DNA of 26,681 nt, taken from the NCBI GenBank assembly GCA_047639575.1, contig JBLIOB010000021.1, positions 1 through 26,681 of the forward strand, read 5' to 3'. Below are positions 1 through 10,600 of this stretch, one piece after another. The stretch comes from JBLIOB01 sp047639575 (lineage in GTDB: Bacteria; Bacteroidota; Bacteroidia; Flavobacteriales_D; Parvicellaceae). The position numbers and the translations under genes were made by a program. Under the pieces are notes generated by a model that did not search any database, was not told the origin of the DNA, and worked only from the letters and a program-made list of their open reading frames with translations. Positions within the stretch are counted from its first letter, which is position 1; each line of letters opens with the position of its first letter.

Positions 1-85
1 ACAAAAACAATCTAATTCCGATTATTATTCCCAGGAAAAAAACTAGGCCGATTAAAGCTGCTAATATAGTATCTCCTAATGTCAT
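1..85 (-). CDS. N-terminus of an unidentified membrane protein (runs off the left edge)
   Basis: Reading the minus strand from an ATG at 85-83 gives 28 codons without a stop before the window edge, beginning MTLGDTILAALIGLVFFLG. From about residue 7 on it is a continuous hydrophobic stretch ending in an Arg, as expected for an N-terminal membrane helix. The start codon shares one base with the stop of the barrel remnant upstream (TAATG), an arrangement typical of translational coupling, and the same junction type occurs elsewhere in this window (22585). Too little is visible to name a family. The short length is the main doubt. Confidence 0.4.
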   Translation of the reverse strand, partial: MTLGDTILAALIGLVFFLGIIIGIRLFL

Positions 86-291
86 TAGAATCGATATAAT
101 ATGGAAGGAGAAATTGAAATCCCTCTACTTGTTATATTTGGGTTAACCATCATTGGATTATAAAAGTGATTGTAAGTTAAATCAAAACCAACACTTGTTC
201 TAAAATTCAGATTATAATTTACTCTGGCACCAACTCTTGATCTAGTAAAGCTCAACAAAGAATGAAAGCAGAAGTAATTAACAACGTCTAA
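85..291 (-). pseudogene. 3' remnant of an outer-membrane beta-barrel protein gene
   Basis: The minus strand is open for 68 codons after an in-frame TAA at 294-292 and ends at TAA 87-85. The translation alternates polar and hydrophobic residues (for example ARVNYNLNF, then SVGFDLTYNHF) and ends SPSILYRF, with the terminal Phe that is the usual last residue of outer-membrane barrels. There is no ATG before the two Met codons at 153-148, and the 46 bases between this open frame and the next gene upstream (338-751) cannot hold the missing N-terminal part or a signal peptide. I infer a gene that lost its 5' end, leaving only the last strands of the barrel. A small real gene using an unusual start is possible but less likely. 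Confidence 0.5.
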
Positions 292-337
292 TTAGCAAGT
301 GAGTGGCTAAGCTCTTACTGTCTAATATTAAGTTGAT

Positions 338-751
338 TCAGGGACTAATTTTATGAGGATTGTAGTTGTCGTCATCAATTTGTTTTTTAATAAAAGCCAT
401 TTTACCAGCTAACATTACTAAAGTAGGATGTTGCTCTCTGAGCCAAACAACTGATTGGTCAAATCCATCGGCAGCTAAAGCGATGTTTCTTAAAACCAAA
501 AAGCCATTAACCCCCAGCCAGTCTAAAGCTTTTTTGTTTCGTTCAATTCCATTGATCAAGGCTAAAAGATGGGGATGGTCATTCTCCATTAACCACACTC
601 TTGACGGATTGTCATTAGTTAAAGCAAAACAAAAAACACCAAGTTCAGGGTAGCCATTTTGAGTTAGCCAAGTACGGATTTCTTGATTTCCAATAATTGC
701 TTCGCCCCATGCAACTAGAATTTTTGCGTTATATTTTTCTAGTCCCTTCAA
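338..751 (-). CDS. Small protein of four 25-residue Trp-Leu repeats, coupled to methylmalonyl-CoA mutase
   Basis: I do not recognise a family for this 137-residue soluble protein. It has a clear internal repeat: Trp-Leu pairs at residues 28-29, 53-54, 78-79 and 103-104, exactly 25 residues apart. A Pro seven residues after the Trp is kept in repeats 1, 2 (P35, P60), and one residue earlier in repeat 4 (P109). Each unit looks like two short helices, so a small alpha-solenoid is likely. The start is TTG at 751-749, overlapping the TGA of mutB (750-748). An in-frame TAA lies two codons upstream and no ATG occurs until residue 55, so TTG is the only reasonable start. The overlap suggests it is made with the mutase and may act with it, but nothing in the sequence shows a chaperone or enzyme activity. 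There is no signal peptide or membrane segment. Confidence 0.8.
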   Translation of the reverse strand: MKGLEKYNAKILVAWGEAIIGNQEIRTWLTQNGYPELGVFCFALTNDNPSRVWLMENDHPHLLALINGIERNKKALDWLGVNGFLVLRNIALAADGFDQSVVWLREQHPTLVMLAGKMAFIKKQIDDDNYNPHKISP

Positions 752-2877
752 TCTTTATAAGCATCAATTAAAATGGATAAAAGTTCTTGCGCAGCAACTG
801 AGATCTTTGTTCCAGGACCGTATACTCCTGCTACTCCTGCATCGAATAAAAATTGATAATCTTGTTTTGGGATTACTCCTCCAGCAATAACTACGATATC
901 TTCTCTTCCAAGAGCTTTTAATTCTGCAATGATTTGAGGGATAAGTGTCTTATGCCCAGCAGCTAATGAAGATACTCCAACGATATGCACATCATTTTCA
1001 ACTGCTTGTTTTGCGGACTCTTCTGGAGTTTGAAATAAAGGACCAATGTCAACGTCAAACCCAATGTCAGCGTACGCAGTGGAGACTACTTTAGCCCCAC
1101 GATCGTGGCCATCTTGCCCCATTTTGGCAATCATTATTCTAGGCCTTCTTCCTCCGATTTCGGCAAATTCATTGGCCATTTCCATGGCTTTTATAAAGTC
1201 TTTATCTTCCATTGCTACAGATGAATATACACCAGATATAGATTTAATTACGGCTTTATATCTGCCAAATGATTTTTCAAGTGCATCTGATATCTCTCCT
1301 AATGAAGCTCGGCCCCTTGCACATTCAATGGCTACTTCTAATAAATTTCCATTGCCCGTTTCAGCAACTTTCGCCAATTTTGCTAGAGAGACAGAAACGT
1401 TTTCTTGATTTCGATTTGCCTTTAATTCAGTCAGCCTTTCTATTTGTCCATTTCGTACTTTGTCATTGTCAATTTCTAAGATGTCAATTTCAGTATCGTC
1501 TTCAACCTCGTACGCGTTCACCCCAACAATGATGTCCTGACCTGAGTCAATTTTCGCCTGCCGTTTTGCAGCTGATTCTTCAATTCTCATTTTAGGCAAA
1601 CCTGTTTCGATGGCCTTGGCCATACCTCCAAGATCTTCAACTTCCTGGATTAACTCCCATGCTTTGTTCGCCATCTCATTCGTTAAGCTTTCAACAAAAT
1701 GTGAACCAGCCCACGGATCAACCACTTTAGTGATACCTGTTTCTTCCTGAATATAGATTTGGGTGTTCCGTGCTATTCTTGCAGAAAAATCTGTTGGCAA
1801 AGCAATTGCTTCATCCAGCGCATTGGTGTGTAAAGATTGTGTTCCACCTAGTGTTGCAGCCATTGCTTCTATACAAGTTCGCGCCACATTATTATAAGGA
1901 TCTTGTTCAGTTAGACTCCATCCAGATGTTTGACAATGGGTTCTTAACGCCATCGATTTGGCGTTTTTTGGATTGAATTGCTTTACAATTTTGGCCCATA
2001 GCATTCGAGCTGCTCGCATTTTTGCAATTTCTATGAAATGATTCATTCCAATTGCCCAGAAAAATGACAGTCTTGGGGCAAAAACGTCAATGTCCATACC
2101 TGCATTAACTCCTGTCCTTAAATATTCTAAGCCGTCTGCTAAAGTATAAGCAAGTTCTATATCAGCTGATGCTCCAGCTTCTTGCATGTGATATCCAGAA
2201 ATACTAATGCTGTTGTATTTCGGCATCTTTTGCGAAGTGAATTCAAAAATATCAGCGATTATCTTCATAGATGGGGCAGGAGGGTAGATGTACGTATTTC
2301 TAACCATAAACTCTTTAAGAATATCATTTTGAATTGTGCCGCTTAGTAATGAAAGATCAACTCCTTGTTCCTCCGCTGCTACAATATAAAATGCAAGAAT
2401 TGGCAATACAGCTCCATTCATGGTCATCGAAACGGACATTTTATCTAAAGGGATCTGATCAAATAAGATCTTCATGTCTAAAACTGAATCAATTGCAACG
2501 CCAGCTTTACCCACATCACCTTGCACTCTTGGGTGGTCAGAGTCGTATCCGCGATGCGTTGCTAAATCAAAAGCAACAGAAAGGCCTTTTTGTCCAGCCG
2601 CCAAATTTCTACGGTAAAATGCGTTGGATTCTTCAGCCGTGCTAAATCCAGCATACTGTCTTATTGTCCATGGACGTATTGCGTACATCGTTGAATACGG
2701 CCCTCTTAAATATGGTGGAATTCCAGCAACAAACTGAAGCTGTTCTAGTTCAGCGGTATCTTTAATAGAATAGTATTCTTTAAGCTCAATTCCTTCCTGG
2801 GTGGACCAAAATTTCGTATTGGTTCGAGGAGATTCTGAGGATTTATGATCAATTTTTGAAAAGTCTGGCTTTATCAT
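748..2877 (-). CDS. mutB: Methylmalonyl-CoA mutase, large (catalytic, B12-binding) subunit
   Basis: This 709-residue protein is the catalytic subunit that interconverts methylmalonyl-CoA and succinyl-CoA using adenosylcobalamin, in propionate/odd-chain and branched amino-acid metabolism in the cytoplasm. The N-terminal TIM barrel carries the family stretch TMYAIRPWTIRQYAGFSTAE (residues about 64-83), which includes the substrate-contacting Tyr. The C-terminal cobalamin domain has the DxHxxG motif as D589-G-H591-D-R-G594, where H591 is the expected lower cobalt ligand. Length is normal for the family (about 710-750). Its ATG overlaps the TGA of the small subunit (ATGA, 2877-2874), and its own stop overlaps the next gene, so the three are very likely one translationally coupled unit. 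No mutase-specific GTPase chaperone (MeaB) or epimerase is visible here. Confidence 0.97.
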   Translation of the reverse strand: MIKPDFSKIDHKSSESPRTNTKFWSTQEGIELKEYYSIKDTAELEQLQFVAGIPPYLRGPYSTMYAIRPWTIRQYAGFSTAEESNAFYRRNLAAGQKGLSVAFDLATHRGYDSDHPRVQGDVGKAGVAIDSVLDMKILFDQIPLDKMSVSMTMNGAVLPILAFYIVAAEEQGVDLSLLSGTIQNDILKEFMVRNTYIYPPAPSMKIIADIFEFTSQKMPKYNSISISGYHMQEAGASADIELAYTLADGLEYLRTGVNAGMDIDVFAPRLSFFWAIGMNHFIEIAKMRAARMLWAKIVKQFNPKNAKSMALRTHCQTSGWSLTEQDPYNNVARTCIEAMAATLGGTQSLHTNALDEAIALPTDFSARIARNTQIYIQEETGITKVVDPWAGSHFVESLTNEMANKAWELIQEVEDLGGMAKAIETGLPKMRIEESAAKRQAKIDSGQDIIVGVNAYEVEDDTEIDILEIDNDKVRNGQIERLTELKANRNQENVSVSLAKLAKVAETGNGNLLEVAIECARGRASLGEISDALEKSFGRYKAVIKSISGVYSSVAMEDKDFIKAMEMANEFAEIGGRRPRIMIAKMGQDGHDRGAKVVSTAYADIGFDVDIGPLFQTPEESAKQAVENDVHIVGVSSLAAGHKTLIPQIIAELKALGREDIVVIAGGVIPKQDYQFLFDAGVAGVYGPGTKISVAAQELLSILIDAYKD

Positions 2878-4076
2878 GATGCAGGCCCCTTTCTAATTAG
2901 TTGAGATAAGTTTCTCGACTGAATGTTATTCCAACTTTCCGATTCAACAAACATTTCATCCGAATCTGCAAGTTTATATTTATTCACACCCAGCATTATC
3001 TTTTTATTGGCCGCATATTTCTGTAATCGTCCCATATGAGCTAAATCTATCATTCGATAAATAGAACCATCTTTTAAATTTTTACTGAATCCGCCTGCTG
3101 ATTCTATGCTTTGAAATTTCCCCCATGCTTTTTCCTCCAATTCATTGGTTAATTTTTCAATAAAATAAGAACCGGAGGATGGGTCGGTTATATTTCCAAA
3201 ATAAGATTCTTGTTCAAGAATTATTTGAACGTTTTTAGAAATTCGATTGGAGAACTCGCTTGCTTTCAAATTGAAAGCTGGAATATTAAGTTCATCACTT
3301 CCTCCAAGAATGGCAGACATAGACATGGTCGATATACGCAGAATGTTGTTGTTCACATCTTTAGAACTCAGGTAGTAGCTAGAAGGAACAGAAATAATGG
3401 AAAAATCGCCCTTCCATTGAAATTCTTCGATGACTTGATTTAAGCAAGACCTGAATCCTCGGAGCATGGTAATTTCGTTAAAGTAGTCAGGCCCTATTCC
3501 TAATTGTATCGTAATGTATTTAGGATCTTTTTCAATTAACTCAACTGCCTGGCTTAAAGCAAAAGACATTTGTTGACTCGCAGTAGCCCCAGCATTCCGG
3601 TAGGTTGCAGCATTAAGAAAGTAGCAGTCATGAGTAGCTTCATTTTCAAATGGATCGATGAATATTTTGCAGTTTGCTAATTGAGCTTGATTTTTATCGA
3701 TAAACGATGGTAAGTTTGATCCTTGATAAATTAACTGACAATCAATGATATCAAGCATGATATTCTTAAATAATGACTCGAGATTCGTTTCATCATTAAC
3801 CGTTAGCAGCAAAGCATTAATTCCTCCCTCTAAAGCGATCATTAATTCTTGATTTGAGGAGTTGTTTGAAGAGAAAGTCATTTTCCATTCAGAAGTTTGC
3901 CTGAATTTAACAGAACTACTTTCTTTTAAATCAAAATAATTGGGTTGTATTTTAATTCCGTCTTCAGTAATTGAAGTAAGCTCATCTTTAGACCTTCCTT
4001 TAAGGTCAGCTAGAATTTTTGACTCCCAAGATTGCTCTGTTTGAGGTTCAAATTCTGAAAATAATTGGTTCGCCAT
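2874..4076 (-). CDS. mutA: Methylmalonyl-CoA mutase, small (structural) subunit, short form
   Basis: This is the non-catalytic partner of the heterodimeric mutase. It shares the barrel fold of the large subunit, visible in the paired segments SSGSYFIEKLTNELEEKAWG here and GSHFVESLTNEMANKAWEL in the large subunit. At 400 residues it is clearly shorter than well-studied small subunits (about 600-640): it stops soon after the barrel and the degenerate C-terminal B12-like domain is missing, with no DxHxxG motif. From memory, short forms are common in Bacteroidota, so this is probably normal rather than a truncation. ATG at 4076; the stop overlaps the mutB start by 4 bases. The FtsB-like gene ends 37 bases upstream on the same strand, so co-transcription from there is likely. 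Confidence 0.93.
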   Translation of the reverse strand: MANQLFSEFEPQTEQSWESKILADLKGRSKDELTSITEDGIKIQPNYFDLKESSSVKFRQTSEWKMTFSSNNSSNQELMIALEGGINALLLTVNDETNLESLFKNIMLDIIDCQLIYQGSNLPSFIDKNQAQLANCKIFIDPFENEATHDCYFLNAATYRNAGATASQQMSFALSQAVELIEKDPKYITIQLGIGPDYFNEITMLRGFRSCLNQVIEEFQWKGDFSIISVPSSYYLSSKDVNNNILRISTMSMSAILGGSDELNIPAFNLKASEFSNRISKNVQIILEQESYFGNITDPSSGSYFIEKLTNELEEKAWGKFQSIESAGGFSKNLKDGSIYRMIDLAHMGRLQKYAANKKIMLGVNKYKLADSDEMFVESESWNNIQSRNLSQLIRKGPAS

Positions 4077-4113
4077 AGTTGGCGAAAATACGAAGAATTA
4101 AGAAGGGTAATCG

Positions 4114-4401
4114 TTATTTTTCAACGAAAACAAAAATGTCTTCATTTGCTTTTTTCATGTGATAATTTTCACGAGCATATTTTTCTTTAGCCGCCATATT
4201 GGTGGTTAATTCGAGATTTGCTTGGGTCGTCTCATCAATTTCGATCCTCATTTTGTCATTAGCGGATTTACTTTCTGATAGAGTGCTTTTAATCTTGATG
4301 AGTTCAAATAAATTAGTTTCTTCTGTGAAAGAGATGTGAAGCGCTAAAAGCGTTGCACAAATCAAATATTTATTTGCTATAAATTTTAAAGTTGTCTTCA
4401 T
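4114..4401 (-). CDS. Septum formation initiator (FtsB/DivIC family)
   Basis: A 95-residue bitopic protein: a short N-terminus, one membrane segment around residues 11-26 (KYLICATLLALHISF), then a heptad-rich region of about 50 residues expected to form a coiled coil, and the family-typical end KYARENYHMKKANEDIFVF. FtsB/DivIC proteins join FtsL-like and FtsQ/DivIB-like partners in the divisome. I chose the ATG at 4401-4399 because the product then matches the family from its first residues. An upstream start at 4464 would add 21 residues without family character. The gene lies just before mutA on the same strand. As I recall, a division gene next to methylmalonyl-CoA mutase is a recurring arrangement in flavobacteria and does not by itself imply a functional link. 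Confidence 0.88.
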   Translation of the reverse strand: MKTTLKFIANKYLICATLLALHISFTEETNLFELIKIKSTLSESKSANDKMRIEIDETTQANLELTTNMAAKEKYARENYHMKKANEDIFVFVEK

Positions 4402-4515
4402 CAATCCAACCAAAATTACAGTTTGTTCGTCCTTAATAAAGGTAAGGTTAAATGATTTATACACACTTATCTTTTAAAACCCTGTTTAAGAAGACGTTTA
4501 TTAGGTGCTGATTTA

Positions 4516-4547
4516 TTTGTATTGCACCTATTAACTTAATATTTTAG
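4516..4547 (+). promoter_or_regulatory. Candidate Bacteroidota-type promoter for the giant surface-protein gene
   Basis: TTTG at 4516-4519 and TATTTTAG at 4540-4547 are separated by exactly 20 bases. This fits the Bacteroidota housekeeping promoter (TTTG or TTG near -33 and TAnnTTTG near -7) with one mismatch in the -7 element. Transcription would begin roughly at 4553, giving a leader of about 70 bases before the ATG at 4623. The site lies in the divergent gap between the FtsB-like gene and the giant gene, where a promoter is expected. Confidence 0.45.
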
Positions 4548-4622
4548 AGGTCTAGTACCTTACATTAGACGATGGGCATGATAATCTATTGATTATTAGT
4601 GATTCAAAAAATTAACGAGTTT

Positions 4623-7600
4623 ATGACTACCTATTTACCCACCTTAGCTAAGTCGCTCATTTTGAGTGCGATTCTATTTTTTAGCTTTAGTAATTCTCGC
4701 GCTACCACAGATTATGTCGATGCTGATTGGGCGGAAATTGAGGCTGCAATAACGTCAGGTACTGCTGATACCATTCGATTTAATTTTGCTGGAATGGTCA
4801 ATGCGGCCAACCCCATAACCATTAACAGAAATCTGGTTATTATTTCGCCTGCAGCTCGTTTAGTTGAGTTTGAAGGAGGGAATGCAGGTTTTGAAGCATT
4901 TGTAATCGCACCAGGAGCTGGCAATAATGTTTTGATTCAAGGAATTGCATTTCTTAATTTTAGTAATTCTGCATTTAAAATAATTGATGGGATAGTAAAA
5001 ATAAAAGGGTGTGTATTTAAAGGGAATTCATCTGCGGGAGCAGGAGGGGCTATTGAATGGTTCACAGGTTCAGGGAAGTTGGAAATATATCAATCTTCAT
5101 TCGTGAATAATACCGCTGCCAACGGTGGAGCCATCTTTTCTAATGACGATTTATTGATTGAAAACTCAATGTTTCACCAAAACATTGCTACAACCGGCAA
5201 TGCTGGTGCTGTTGATGTTTTTTCTGGTTTGGGAGCATTTCCGATATTTGCCTTTAATACTTTTTACGATAATCGTGCACCTGGTGGTAGTGGTGGGGCG
5301 ATATACAGTGACCCTGTAGCTTTTTTACATAACAACCTTTTTACCCAAAATACTGCCGCAGGTTTTGCTGATGCTGATTTTACTTCAGTTGTTTCTAGTC
5401 AGGGCTTTAATTATTTTAACGGTACGGGCACCACATCATTACTGTTAATAGGGTCCGATGTAACAGGGGGGATTGCTGGTGATCTTAGAGCGGCTAAGAC
5501 ACGCGATGGTTACGGTCTTCATTATTTTCCAATCGTGAATGCAGGAAGTATTTTGGTAGATGTAGGGACCACTTACGTAGGAGGAGGACTTACAGACATA
5601 AGAAGAGGTCCTCGAAACATGGATGGTGACGGAGATGGAGTAGGAATTGAGGATATTGGATGTGTTGAATATTCTTTTTTTACAGTTACCAACACAGACG
5701 GAGGAATTACTGTTCCAGGATCCCTGGGTAAGGTTCTTCAAGATTTAACATTTTTCTCTAGCGTAGCTCAGCCTTATTATGTTGCTTTTGACGTACTAGG
5801 TGACATTACACCTACAGTCCAATATCCTCAGATAAATAAGAAATTAGAGATTGATGGTTTTACCCAAGACGGATCTCATGTGCCAGGTTATAAAGACGTT
5901 GGTGGTGGATTTCCTCTTAAGTCAGGAGAAATGGGCGTAAGTCTGATCGGTTCTGGCGGAATAAACAACGGTCTAAGTGTTGCAGGTGGTTCATCTGGAA
6001 CAAAAATATCTGGGTTTTCTATTACGAATTTTGATGCAGCAGGAATTGAAGTTTCGGGAGCTAGTGATATTCAGATTGCCGGTAATCATATCGGTGTAGA
6101 TGTATCAGGTAACGTCCCAGGCCCTAATGGAACGGGAATTTTTCTACAATCTGCGGTAAGTAACATTATTGGAGGGGGATCTGTTATAGAAAGAAATTTA
6201 ATCTCAGCAAATGCAGGGGCATTTGGAGCAGGAATTCATTTGTTTGATGCGCTTGATAATATAATTGATAATAATCTGATTGGGACTACAAAAGATGGAA
6301 CTAATAGCATGGGAAATTTTGAAGGAATTGTCTTTCAAGGAACTTCTCAAACTAATAAAGTTGGTAGTGCAATAGTAGATAGAAGTAGCTATGCAGGACA
6401 AGCGTACCTGGTTCCTTCGAACGTTATCAGTGGAAATTTTAATGGAACTGATGGAAGTGGGATTCTTTTTGATGGAGCCCAAGTAAATACTAATTCGGTT
6501 CAAGGAAACTTCATTGGAACTGAATTTGGTGGAGTATCCATAGCAGCCTCAAATTATTGGGGAGTATCGTTTATAAATGATGCTAATGGAAATAGAGTTG
6601 GTGATGCAGGCGATATATTAGGTAGAAACGTAATTTCGTCTAATCAAGATGCTGGAATTTACTTTAATGGAACAGCAGGTAGCAATGATCTTGTAAATAA
6701 TTGGGTAGGTACTAGCGGAGATGGATTGGGAGTTTCAGCAAACTTATATGGATTAAGAATAGATCAAAACACTAGCGGTTATAGTATGACAGTTGGTGGC
6801 CCAGGATTACTGGATCGAAACATCTTTTCAGGTAATACGGTATTTGGTATATTTCTAGACAAAACTCAAGGCGTAGCAACAACAAATAGATTAATTTTTG
6901 AAAATAATTTTATTGGTTTGGATCCGGCTGGTCTTGCCGCCAGACCAAACGGACTAGGGGTGTCAATGTCGTCAGCGAGATTTATTACGTTTGGATCTGA
7001 TGCTTGTGCAACTTGTGGTAACATAGTGGCAGGTAATACCGGAAACCCAGGTGTGGGAATTGAAGGAACAACTAGCGATGTTATATTTTACAACAATTCG
7101 ATTGGAATTGATGGTGCTGGTGGAGCTTCTCCTAACTCAGAAGGAATTTTTGTAACAGGCAGCTCTAGCTATATTACAATCGGAGGAACCGGAGCTAATC
7201 AGGCAAATGAAATTGCTAGTAATACTTCAACAGGTATCTACGTTGACGCTACGGTTACCGGTGTCGATTTGTCAGGGAACTCAATTCACAATAATGGCGG
7301 AGTTATTTCATTAGGCTTGGACTTAAATAATGATGGGTTTACAGCTAATGATCCAGCTGATGCGGATGCTGGAGGGAATAATTTGCAAAATTTTCCGGTC
7401 ATCCTGAATGCTTTTGAGTGCAATGGATCGGGCAATACACACATAGAATACAATACCAATTTCCAATTAGGAAACAATTATGCAATTCAGTTTTTTGCGG
7501 CAGATTCTGATAATCAAGAGGGTGAAATTTATTTAGGAGAGCAAATTATCTCTCCAACTGCCGCTGGCGAAAAATTCACTTACGTTCTTACTTCTGTCAT

Positions 7601-10600
7601 TACTGCGGGCACGATTATAGTAGCAAATGCATCCGAAATAGTAGGGCTGTTATATCACACCAGTGAATTTTCTGGACCATTTACTGTTGGTGCCCCAACT
7701 GTTACAGTAACTCCTACAAACCCAACTATTTGTGGATCGAGTGATGGGTCATTTATAATCTCATACTCACCTCCGTTAGCACCTTCTACTGGCTACACAG
7801 TAACTTATATGGACGATGGTACGACTGTAGGTCCGGCATTTATTACTACCAATGCAGGTGGAGACCTTTTAATTTCGGGCTTAGATTCAGGAACAATTAG
7901 TTATGTAGTTGTAAATGTTGCCGGTTGTCCAGATACAACCGTTGGTCCATGGATACTTAGTTATCCGGCAGTTCCTAATCCAGTGATAACAGGTAATATT
8001 GTTGTTTGTGAGGATTCTACTGAAACTTACAATGTAACTGGTGGTGGAACTTATGCTTGGACAATTACAGGAGGTACGATAATCCCAGCTACCGGAGCTA
8101 TTGTAACAGCTAGCTGGGCCTTGTCAGGGTCATATAGTATCAATGTTACAGGAACGATCGGAACTTGTACGGCAAATTACATTCTACCTGTATCTGTTAA
8201 TCCTTCAGACAATGCTGCCTATTCAATTACAGCTTTAACCCGTTGTCAAAGCGGGGTGGATATAACTTGTAGTGTAACTGGAACCGCAGGAGGAACATTT
8301 TCTGCTACACCTGGTGGACTTAGTTTAAATGCGGTAACAGGAGGTATAGATGTTTCAGCTTCTACACCAGGCGTTTATAGTTTTATTTATACGACACCAG
8401 GACCTTGTACTGCGATTAGTACACCTGTCAATGTGACCATCAATGCTGATGATGATCCTTCTTATACTTATTCTTCGATTTCAGAATGTACGAACGGAAC
8501 AGATATAGTTGCGACTATTATCGGAACCCCAGGAGGTACATTTAGCACGACAGCGGGATTATCTTTGAATACTGTGACGGGAGATATTGATGTATCAGCC
8601 TCAGCAGCAGGGTCATATACAGTGACGTATACAACAGCTGGAATTTGTCCAGCAAATTCTAATTTGACGGTGACAATCAATCCTGTTCCGACATTTACCA
8701 TAAGTACGGGTAGTCCAACCACTTGTGGAGGCACTGATGGAACAATCTCAATAGATGGATTGATAGGCGCAACTACATATATTGTTCAATATGATGATCC
8801 GTTAACGGTAGGACCGACCTCATTGGTATCTGATGCAGCTGGCACAATCTTATTGACTGGATTTGCTGCGGGTACTTACACTAATTTTATTGTTACATCA
8901 GTTGCTGGTTGTTTAGGCACAGATGCAGGATCATATACATTATTCGATCCATTACCTCCTGTTGCTGATGCTGGTGCTGGAACAACAAGTTGTGCAGGTG
9001 ATCCAGTAGTGTTGGGAGGGGCTCCATCAGGTACAGGAGGTTCAGGAACTTTTTCCTACGTGTGGGATAACGGAGCAGCAGCTACAGCTAACCCGTCAGT
9101 TTCTCTAACAACAACAACCAATTATACGCTAACATTGATAGATCTTGTAACGACCTGTACGAATGTGGCGAGTATGTTGGTTACGGTCAACCCACTTCCA
9201 ACTGCGTTTATTGCAGGTAATGCAAATGTATGTGAAGGGGCCGTTGAAAATTATACAGTCTCGGCTTTTCCAATAATAGTTTGGACATTGTCTACTCCTA
9301 ATAGTAGTTCTATTACTAGCAGTACTAGTTCCTCAGAAAATTTAGCGGTAGGAATATCTGTTGGATCTGTAGATTCATTATTTGTGTCTGTAACGGACGC
9401 ATCAGGATGTACTGGTCTGGATACAATGTTAGTTACTATTCAAAACCTTCCAGCTTTCACGGTTTCTTATGTTTCACCAACAACTTGTGGAGGTACAAAT
9501 GGTTCATTTACCCTTGCAGGATTAGATCCTAGTACAATGTATAGCATTACTTACGATGATGATGGCTCGCCTATTGGGCCATTGACAATTGCATCAGATG
9601 GTGCAGGTGAAATTCCTATTTTAGGGCTAGATGCGGGCACCTATAATAACATTTTTGCATTATTAACTGGGTGTTCAGGAAGTGATGGGGCATCGTATAC
9701 ATTAATCGACCCACTATCTCCAATAATTACGGCTGTTACCTACAATGACCCTACTACATGCGGTGGCAGTGACGGTTCTATCGTTATCACGCTTTCTGGA
9801 ACCTCTCCAGCAGGAAATTATGACATTGACATAGACGGTGGTGGTTCCGATTATTTTGCCATTACGAACACTGGAAGTTCTCTAACTCTTTCAGGGCTTT
9901 CGTCTGGCATCAATGTTACTTCTTTAACAATTGATCATACAATTACACTTTGTACCGATGCTGATCCTTCTACCGGCTCTTTAGTTGACCCACCTTCTCC
10001 AGTGATCGATTCAGTAGCATATAATAACCCAACAACGTGTGGAGGTACTGACGGTTCTTTGGAAATATATTTAAGTCCAGGTTCTCCAGGAGGAACTTAT
10101 GGAATTGATATTGACGGAGGTGGTTCCGATTTCTTCGTGACTGCAGGTACAGGTAATATTTTGACAGTTTCTGGTTTATCAGATGGATTTACTGTTTCGA
10201 GTTTATTAGTGGAAGTTGCTGCAACTTTATGTTCTACTTCCGATCCTTCAACAGGAACTTTATCTGACCCAGCCAGCCCGCTTGCAAATGCAGGAGGAGA
10301 TACAACAATTTGTGATGGAGATACTTATACTCTTGGAGGATTACCAACCGCTTCAGGTGGATTAGGAGGACCGTATAATTTTGCTTGGGATAATGGGGCT
10401 GGGACCATCTCTAACCCAACGGTAGCAACTGTAATAACTACCCAGTATATCGTTCTAGTAACTGAAATTAGTTCCGGATGTGCGGCTAAGGATACTGTTG
10501 ACATTACAGTTAGTCCAACCCCTTCACCTACTATTTTAGGGCCAATTGCTATATGTTCTGGAGACACAGTAGTCTATTCTGTCACTAGCAGTAACAGTTT

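Noticed and set aside
292..337. Hairpin TTAGC...GCTAA after the repeat-protein gene as a terminator
   Set aside because: Only 5 base pairs around a 9-base loop, AT-rich and without a T tract, so it is not distinguishable from chance.
366..653. Plus-strand open frame of 95 codons
   Set aside because: It lies wholly opposite the 25-residue-repeat protein, has no family character, and the minus-strand frame shows regular repeats and coupling to mutB.
4402..4424. Exact TAATTTTG (-7-like) box just before the FtsB-like start on the minus strand
   Set aside because: It sits only about 9 bases before the ATG and no TTG/TTTG is found 19-20 bases further up, so it is not supported as a promoter.
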